From assembly GCF_006517535.1 (NCBI RefSeq), contig NZ_VHQH01000038.1, forward strand, positions 248,001 to 312,000: a DNA stretch of 64,000 nucleotides. The letters are read 5' to 3'. Below, in pieces: positions 59,075-64,000 of the stretch. The stretch is from Schumannella sp. 10F1B-5-1. Its GTDB lineage: Bacteria > Actinomycetota > Actinomycetes > Actinomycetales > Microbacteriaceae. Every line of letters begins with the position of its first letter. The stretch's first letter is position 1. A program made the translations under genes and the position numbers. Under the pieces are notes generated by a model, which saw nothing but the letters and a program-made list of their open reading frames with translations, was not told where the DNA came from and did not search any database.

Positions 59075-59473
59075 ATGACGATGACCGATCCGGTCGCTGA
59101 CATGCTGACCCGTCTGCGCAACGCCAACTCGGCCTACCACGACAGCGTCTCGCTGCCGTCGTCGAAGCTGAAGGCGCGCATCGCGGACATCCTCAAGCGC
59201 GAGGGCTACATCGCCGACTGGAAGGTGGAGGCCGCCCGCGTGGGCGAGACGCTGACCATCGACCTCAAGTACGGCCCCAACCGCGAGCGCTCGATCGCCG
59301 GCATCAAGCGCGTGTCGAAGCCCGGTCTGCGCGTGTACGCACGCTCGACCGAGATCCCTCACGTGCTCGGCGGCCTCGGCGTCGCGATCCTGTCCACCTC
59401 CTCCGGTCTGCTCACGGACCGTCAGGCGACTTCGAAGGGCGTGGGTGGGGAAGTCCTCGCCTACGTGTGGTGA
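59075..59473 (+). CDS. rpsH: 30S ribosomal protein S8
   Basis: A 132-residue S8, [20 protein letters not shown], with the C-terminal rRNA-binding [20 protein letters not shown]. In E. coli S8 represses the spc operon; no such site was recognised here. The second ATG, two codons in, is an equally possible start. Confidence 0.99.
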   Translation: MTMTDPVADMLTRLRNANSAYHDSVSLPSSKLKARIADILKREGYIADWKVEAARVGETLTIDLKYGPNRERSIAGIKRVSKPGLRVYARSTEIPHVLGGLGVAILSTSSGLLTDRQATSKGVGGEVLAYVW

Positions 59474-59479
59474 TCTGAC

Positions 59480-60016
59480 ATGTCGCGAATCGGACGTCTC
59501 CCCATCGACGTGCCCGCCGGCGTCACCGTGACGGTCGACGGCCAGGCCGTCGCCGTCAAGGGCCCGAAGGGCGAGCTCTCGCTCACCGTCGCCAACCCCA
59601 TCGAGGTCAAGCTCGAGGACAACCAGGTCGTCGTGTCGCGCCCCAACGACGAGCGCGAGTCGCGCTCGCTGCACGGCCTGACCCGCACCCTGATCTCGAA
59701 CCAGATCATCGGCGTGACCGAGGGCTACTCCAAGGGCCTCGAGGTCGTCGGCACGGGCTACCGCGTCACGGCCAAGGGCAGCTCGGTCGAGTTCGCCCTG
59801 GGCTACTCGCACTCCATCACGGTCGACCCGCCCGCCGGCATCTCGTTCGAGGTCGAGGGCAACAACAAGCTGACCGTCCGCGGCATCGACAAGCAGGCCG
59901 TGGGCGAGGTCGCCGCGAACATCCGCAAGCTGCGCAAGCCCGAGCCCTACAAGGGCAAGGGCGTCCGCTACGCGGGCGAGGTCGTTCGCCGCAAGGCCGG
60001 AAAGAGCGGTAAGTAA
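59480..60016 (+). CDS. rplF: 50S ribosomal protein L6
   Basis: A 178-residue L6 with the two-fold repeated domain; [19 protein letters not shown] and C-terminal [16 protein letters not shown]. Near the factor-binding site of the 50S. Confidence 0.99.
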   Translation: MSRIGRLPIDVPAGVTVTVDGQAVAVKGPKGELSLTVANPIEVKLEDNQVVVSRPNDERESRSLHGLTRTLISNQIIGVTEGYSKGLEVVGTGYRVTAKGSSVEFALGYSHSITVDPPAGISFEVEGNNKLTVRGIDKQAVGEVAANIRKLRKPEPYKGKGVRYAGEVVRRKAGKSGK

Positions 60017-60018
60017 TC

Positions 60019-60378
60019 ATGGCTATCACTTCCAAGAGCGCTCAGCGCAACCGCCGTCACGCGCGTCTGCGCAAGCGCATCGCCGGTTCGGCGGAGCGTC
60101 CGCGCCTCGTCGTGACCCGTTCGGCGCGTCACGTCTTCGTCCAGGTGGTCGACGACACCGTCGGCAAGACCGTCGCGTCGGCTTCGACCCTCGAGGCGGA
60201 CCTGCGCGTCTTCGACGGCGACAAGACCGCCAAGGCCCGCAAGGTCGGCGAGCTCGTCGCCGAGCGCGCCAAGAAGGTCGGCATCGACACCGTGGTCTTC
60301 GACCGCGGTGGAAACAAGTACGCCGGTCGTGTCGCAGCGATCGCCGAGGGAGCTCGAGAGGGCGGATTGAACCTGTGA
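60019..60378 (+). CDS. rplR: 50S ribosomal protein L18
   Basis: A 119-residue L18 that binds 5S r[26 protein letters not shown] and C-terminal [20 protein letters not shown]. The stop overlaps the rpsE GTG (GTGA). Confidence 0.99.
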   Translation: MAITSKSAQRNRRHARLRKRIAGSAERPRLVVTRSARHVFVQVVDDTVGKTVASASTLEADLRVFDGDKTAKARKVGELVAERAKKVGIDTVVFDRGGNKYAGRVAAIAEGAREGGLNL

Positions 60379-61106
60379 GCGACGAGAACCAGAACCAGAA
60401 GGCCAACGAGACCGAGCAGACCAACGTCGCCACGGTCAACGAGGCTCCGGTGGAGACCGCTGCCGGCACCCAGGCGCCGACGAACGAGCGCGAGGGCCGC
60501 CGCGGCGGTGGTCGCGGTCGTGACAACAGCAGCCGCGACCGCAACTCGCGGGGCGGTCGCGACAGTGACAGCCAGTTCCTCGAGCGCGTCGTGACCATCA
60601 ACCGCGTGTCGAAGGTCGTCAAGGGCGGTCGTCGCTTCAGCTTCACCGCGCTCGTCGTCGTCGGCGACGGCAACGGCATGGTGGGCGTCGGCTACGGCAA
60701 GGCCCGCGAGGTCCCGCTGGCGATCAGCAAGGGCGTCGAGGAGGCGAAGAAGAACTTCTTCCGCGTCCCCCGCACCGCCGCGACCATCCCGCACCCCGTG
60801 CAGGGTGAGGCCGCCGCGGGCGTCGTGCTGCTCCGTCCGGCCGCCGCCGGTACCGGCGTCATCGCCGGTGGTCCGGTGCGCGCCGTGCTCGAGTGCGCCG
60901 GCATCCACGACGTGCTGTCGAAGTCGCTCGGCTCGTCGAACACGATCAACATCGTCCACGCGACGGTGGAGGCGCTGAAGCAGCTCGAGGAGCCCCGCGC
61001 CGTCGCCGCCCGTCGTGGCCTGGAGTTCGACGCCGTCGCCCCGGAGCGCCTCGTGCGCGCCGAGGCCGACGCCCGGGCTGCTGCAACCGCGAAGGCAGGT
61101 GCCTGA
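60375..61106 (+). CDS. rpsE: 30S ribosomal protein S5 with N-terminal extension
   Basis: A 243-residue S5; the core begins near residue 70 ([20 protein letters not shown]) with [16 protein letters not shown]. The first ~68 residues are a polar extension: Gln/Asn/Glu-rich, then Arg/Gly-rich ([20 protein letters not shown]), much longer than in E. coli. Part of the decoding-fidelity region. GTG start overlapping rplR. Confidence 0.98.
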   Translation: MSDENQNQKANETEQTNVATVNEAPVETAAGTQAPTNEREGRRGGGRGRDNSSRDRNSRGGRDSDSQFLERVVTINRVSKVVKGGRRFSFTALVVVGDGNGMVGVGYGKAREVPLAISKGVEEAKKNFFRVPRTAATIPHPVQGEAAAGVVLLRPAAAGTGVIAGGPVRAVLECAGIHDVLSKSLGSSNTINIVHATVEALKQLEEPRAVAARRGLEFDAVAPERLVRAEADARAAATAKAGA

Positions 61107-61291
61107 TGGCCGCGCGTCTCAAGGTGACCCAGATCAAGTCCGTGATCAGTGAGAAGCAGAACCAGCGCGACACGCTGCGCAGCCTCGGTCTCAAGCGCAT
61201 CGGCGACACCGTCGTGCGCGAGGACACGCAGGCCAACCGCGGCTACGTGCGCACTGTCGCTCACCTGGTGAAGGTCGAGGAGATTGACTGA
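61106..61291 (+). CDS. rpmD: 50S ribosomal protein L30
   Basis: A 61-residue L30, [20 protein letters not shown] with [22 protein letters not shown] overlaps on both sides. Confidence 0.99.
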   Translation: MAARLKVTQIKSVISEKQNQRDTLRSLGLKRIGDTVVREDTQANRGYVRTVAHLVKVEEID

Positions 61292-62019
61292 TGGCTGACG
61301 AGAAGGCCACGAAGGACGAGGCCGTGAAGGCCCCGGCCAAGAAGGCTGCCGCCAAGCCGGCCGCCGAGAAGACCACGGCGGAGAAGGCGCCGGCCAAGAA
61401 GGCCGCCGCCAAGCCCGCCGCCGAGAAGGCCGCGGCGGCTGAGAAGCCCGCCGCCGCCAAGAAGCCGGCCGCCAAGGCCGCTGCCAAGGACGACACCGCC
61501 GCTGCCGCGGAGAAGTCGACCACGGCGGCGAAGCCCGCCGCCAAGAAGGCTCCGGCCAAGAAGGAGGAGGTCGCCCAGCGTCCTCAGGTGCTGAAGGCGC
61601 ACCACCTCCGTCCGGCCGCCGGTGCCAAGAAGGACCGCACCCGCGTAGGTCGCGGTGAGGGCTCGAAGGGCAAGACCGCGGGTCGCGGAACCAAGGGAAC
61701 CAAGGCGCGCTACCAGGTGCGTCCGGGTCTCGAGGGCGGCAACCTGAACTCGGTCATGCGCGCTCCGAAGCTCCGCGGCTTCAAGAACCCGTTCCGGGTG
61801 GAGTACCAGGTCGTCAACCTCGACAAGCTCTCGGAGCTGTACCCCAAGGGTGGCGACGTCACCATCAGCGACCTGGTCGCCAAGGGTGCCGTTCGCAAGA
61901 ACGAGAAGGTCAAGGTTCTGGGCGACGGCGAGATTGCGGTTAAGCTGAACGTCGCGGTCGACAAGGTCTCGAGCTCTGCTGAGCAGAAGATCGTCGCCGC
62001 CGGCGGCTCGATCAAGTAG
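61291..62019 (+). CDS. rplO: 50S ribosomal protein L15 with long Lys/Ala/Pro N-terminal extension
   Basis: A 242-residue protein in which the normal ~145-residue L15 (from about residue 100: [20 protein letters not shown], then [16 protein letters not shown]) follows a histone-H1-like tail. Residues 1-~97 are Lys, Ala, Pro and Glu with an exact 14-residue repeat [14 protein letters not shown] at 14-27 and 33-46. The start overlaps the rpmD stop and there is no internal start with a ribosome binding site before the core, so the tail appears genuine. L15 is a late 50S assembly protein. Confidence 0.96.
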   Translation: MADEKATKDEAVKAPAKKAAAKPAAEKTTAEKAPAKKAAAKPAAEKAAAAEKPAAAKKPAAKAAAKDDTAAAAEKSTTAAKPAAKKAPAKKEEVAQRPQVLKAHHLRPAAGAKKDRTRVGRGEGSKGKTAGRGTKGTKARYQVRPGLEGGNLNSVMRAPKLRGFKNPFRVEYQVVNLDKLSELYPKGGDVTISDLVAKGAVRKNEKVKVLGDGEIAVKLNVAVDKVSSSAEQKIVAAGGSIK

Positions 62020-62027
62020 TCGACGCC

Positions 62028-62065
62028 GAGGCGGTCCGGCAGCCCACCAGCTGTCGGACCGCCTC
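62028..62065 (+). terminator. Hairpin between rplO and secY
   Basis: 15-base stem with one wobble pair (GAGGCGGTCCGGCAG / CTGTCGGACCGCCTC), eight-base loop, eight bases after the rplO stop. Likely a partial terminator separating ribosomal genes from the less abundant secY-adk. Confidence 0.7.
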
Positions 62066-62109
62066 AGCCGGTTTCCCCGGCACCCCACCCCTCCGGAAGG
62101 ATCTCCCCA

Positions 62110-63444
62110 GTGTTCAGTGCCGTCGCGCGGATCTTCCGGACGCCTGACCTGCGACGCAAGATCGCGTTCACGATCGCCATCGTCGCTCTGTTCCGCATCG
62201 GCTCGTTCATCCCGGCCCCGTTCGTCGACTTCTCGAACGTGCAGGCCTGTGTGAACGGCAACGCCGGAGCCTCGGGTCTCTACACCCTCGTCAACCTCTT
62301 CAGCGGCGGAGCGCTGCTGAAGCTCTCGATCTTCGCGCTCGGCATCATGCCGTACATCACCGCGTCGATCATCGTGCAGCTGCTGCGCGTGGTCATCCCC
62401 CGCTTCGACACCCTCTACAAGGAGGGCCAGGCGGGCCAGGCCAAGCTGACGCAGTACACGCGCTACCTCACGATCGCCCTGGGCGTCCTCCAGTCGACGA
62501 CCCTGATCACCGTCGCCCGCTCGGGCGCCCTGTTCTCGGGCACGGGCAACGCGACCGCGGAGTGCTCGGCCCTCATCACCTCCGACGGCGACACCTGGTA
62601 CGGCATCCTGCTCATGGTCATCACCATGACCGCCGGCACCGGCCTCATCATGTGGATGGGCGAGCTCATCACCGAGCGCGGCATCGGCAACGGCATGTCG
62701 CTGCTGATCTTCACCTCGATCGCCGCCCAGTTCCCGAGCGCGCTCATCGCGATCTTCCAGAGCCGCGGCATCGAGACCCTCATCCTGGTCTTGCTGATCG
62801 GCATCCTGATCGTGGCGGCCGTCATCTTCGTCGAGCAGTCGCAGAGACGCATCCCGGTGCAGTACGCCAAGCGGATGGTCGGCCGACGCACCTACGGCGG
62901 CAACAACACGTACATCCCGATCAAGGTCAACATGGCCGGCGTCGTGCCCGTCATCTTCGCCTCGTCGCTGCTGTACCTGCCGGCGCTCATCGCCCAGTTC
63001 AACGCGCCGCCGTCGGGCCAGGCCGCCCAGCCGTGGGTTCAGTGGATCACCGACTACCTCACGCGCGGCGACCACCCGCTGTACATGGCGCTGTACTTCC
63101 TGCTCATCGTCGGCTTCACCTACTTCTACGTCGCGATCACCTTCAACCCCGAAGAGGTCGCCGACAACATGAAGAAGTACGGCGGCTTCATCCCCGGCAT
63201 CCGCGCGGGCCGTCCGACGGCGGAGTACCTCGACTACGTGCTCACCCGCGTCACGCTGCCGGGCTCGATCTACCTCGGCCTGATCGCGCTCATCCCGCTG
63301 ATCGCGCTCGTCGCGATCAACGCCAACCAGAACTTCCCGTTCGGCGGCACGAGCATCCTGATCATGGTCGGCGTCGGCCTCGAGACCGTGAAGCAGATCG
63401 ACTCGCAGCTGCAGCAGCGCCACTACGAGGGGCTGCTGCGATGA
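62110..63444 (+). CDS. secY: Preprotein translocase subunit SecY
   Basis: A 444-residue, ten-helix channel subunit of the Sec translocon. N-terminal [25 protein letters not shown], plug region after [43 protein letters not shown] and the C-terminal cytoplasmic loop [22 protein letters not shown] that binds SecA. GTG start after GGAAGGA. ATGA overlap with adk. Confidence 0.99.
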   Translation: MFSAVARIFRTPDLRRKIAFTIAIVALFRIGSFIPAPFVDFSNVQACVNGNAGASGLYTLVNLFSGGALLKLSIFALGIMPYITASIIVQLLRVVIPRFDTLYKEGQAGQAKLTQYTRYLTIALGVLQSTTLITVARSGALFSGTGNATAECSALITSDGDTWYGILLMVITMTAGTGLIMWMGELITERGIGNGMSLLIFTSIAAQFPSALIAIFQSRGIETLILVLLIGILIVAAVIFVEQSQRRIPVQYAKRMVGRRTYGGNNTYIPIKVNMAGVVPVIFASSLLYLPALIAQFNAPPSGQAAQPWVQWITDYLTRGDHPLYMALYFLLIVGFTYFYVAITFNPEEVADNMKKYGGFIPGIRAGRPTAEYLDYVLTRVTLPGSIYLGLIALIPLIALVAINANQNFPFGGTSILIMVGVGLETVKQIDSQLQQRHYEGLLR

Positions 63445-64000
63445 CCCGGCTGCTCATCGTGGGCCCGCCCGGGGTCGGCAAGGGCACGCAGGCCGAGCGC
63501 ATCGTCGCCGCCTACGGCATCCCGACGATCTCGACCGGCGACATCTTCCGCGCCAACATCAAGAACGAGACCGAGCTGGGCCTGCGAGTCAAGGCGATCG
63601 TGGATGCGGGCGACTACGTGCCCGACGAGCTGACGAACGCGCTCGTGACCGACCGCCTCTCGGAGGCGGACGCGGGCGAGGGCTTCCTGCTCGACGGCTA
63701 CCCCCGCACGACGCAGCAGGTCGAGTACCTCGACGAGCTGCTCTCGTCGCACGGTCACGAGCTCGACGCGGTCGTGCGCCTGGTCGCCGACCGCGATGAG
63801 ATCGTGCGCCGTCTGCGCAAGCGCGCGGTCGAGCAGGGTCGTCTCGACGACTCCGAGGAGGCCATCGCCCACCGCCAGGAGGTCTACGCGCGCGAGACGG
63901 AGCCGCTCATCGCGGCCTACCGCGACCGCGGGCTCCTGGTCGAGGTCGACGGACTCGGCACGGTCGACGAGGTCACCCAGCGCATCTTCTCGGCTCTCGC
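63441..64000 (+). CDS. adk: Adenylate kinase (cut by window end)
   Basis: The first ~186 residues of adenylate kinase (AMP + ATP = 2 ADP). P-loop [10 protein letters not shown] (8-17), AMP-binding [23 protein letters not shown], and RHRQEVY-type C-terminal region seen as [17 protein letters not shown]. The lid between [12 protein letters not shown] and [11 protein letters not shown] is the short form without zinc cysteines, as in actinobacteria. Starts inside the secY stop; the frame is still open at the right edge. Confidence 0.97.
   Translation, partial: MTRLLIVGPPGVGKGTQAERIVAAYGIPTISTGDIFRANIKNETELGLRVKAIVDAGDYVPDELTNALVTDRLSEADAGEGFLLDGYPRTTQQVEYLDELLSSHGHELDAVVRLVADRDEIVRRLRKRAVEQGRLDDSEEAIAHRQEVYARETEPLIAAYRDRGLLVEVDGLGTVDEVTQRIFSAL

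Overview
The window is high-GC (roughly 70%) DNA from an actinobacterium. The ribosomal and RNA polymerase proteins are actinobacterial in character, and abundant GTG starts, TANNNT -10 boxes set 6-7 bases before start codons, and a monoderm-type type IV pilus locus fit that. The mix of genes, together with a conspicuous excess of the word GGATGC/GCATCC, suggests the family Microbacteriaceae; that placement is an inference and was not tested.

Layout. 1-15.6 kb is a mosaic of mostly single genes: a frameshifted alpha/beta-hydrolase, a degenerate NUDIX protein, a Gfo/Idh/MocA-aldo/keto reductase fusion, a septum-formation-type lipoprotein, a DEAD-box helicase, small SRPBCC, EVE, DUF427 and SprT-like proteins, a lipoprotein sugar dehydrogenase, a spermidine-synthase-like protein, a secreted glucoamylase-like glycosidase and a NarL-type two-component system. 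Two kinds of palindromic intergenic repeat lie in this part. 15.8-23.5 kb is rpoB-rpoC with its promoter, leader hairpin and terminator. 23.6-39.3 kb is a type IV pilus region: a solitary pilin, two membrane proteins of unknown function, then pilB-pilT-pilC, the major pilin, three minor-pilin-like proteins, pilD and pilM-pilN-pilO. 39.3-44.0 kb is the str operon (rpsL-rpsG-fusA-tuf). 44.1-48.0 kb is a carbohydrate ABC importer lacking its own ATPase, behind a LacI-type palindrome. 48.0-51.9 kb holds a MalY-type lyase and a nucleoside-kinase-like gene (minus strand), a type IB topoisomerase and a YoaK-family membrane protein. 52.0-64.0 kb is the S10-spc ribosomal region from rpsJ to secY and the start of adk.

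The translation and transcription genes form long, tightly spaced operons with ATGA, GTGA or TAATG junctions. Hairpins occur at several internal boundaries where different protein amounts are probably needed (after the major pilin, rpsG/fusA, solute-binding protein/permease, rplE/rpsH, rplO/secY). The pilus genes supply a full Gram-positive assembly machine: extension and retraction ATPases, platform, peptidase, PilMNO alignment proteins and pilins, with no secretin. Unusual points are a ~360-residue repetitive N-terminal extension on PilT, a very large PilX-like protein, a ~100-residue Lys/Ala/Pro extension on ribosomal protein L15, the absence of an S14 gene between rplE and rpsH, and a set of promoters implying leaderless mRNAs for most stand-alone genes. 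I saw no rRNA, tRNA, CRISPR array, prophage or insertion sequence.
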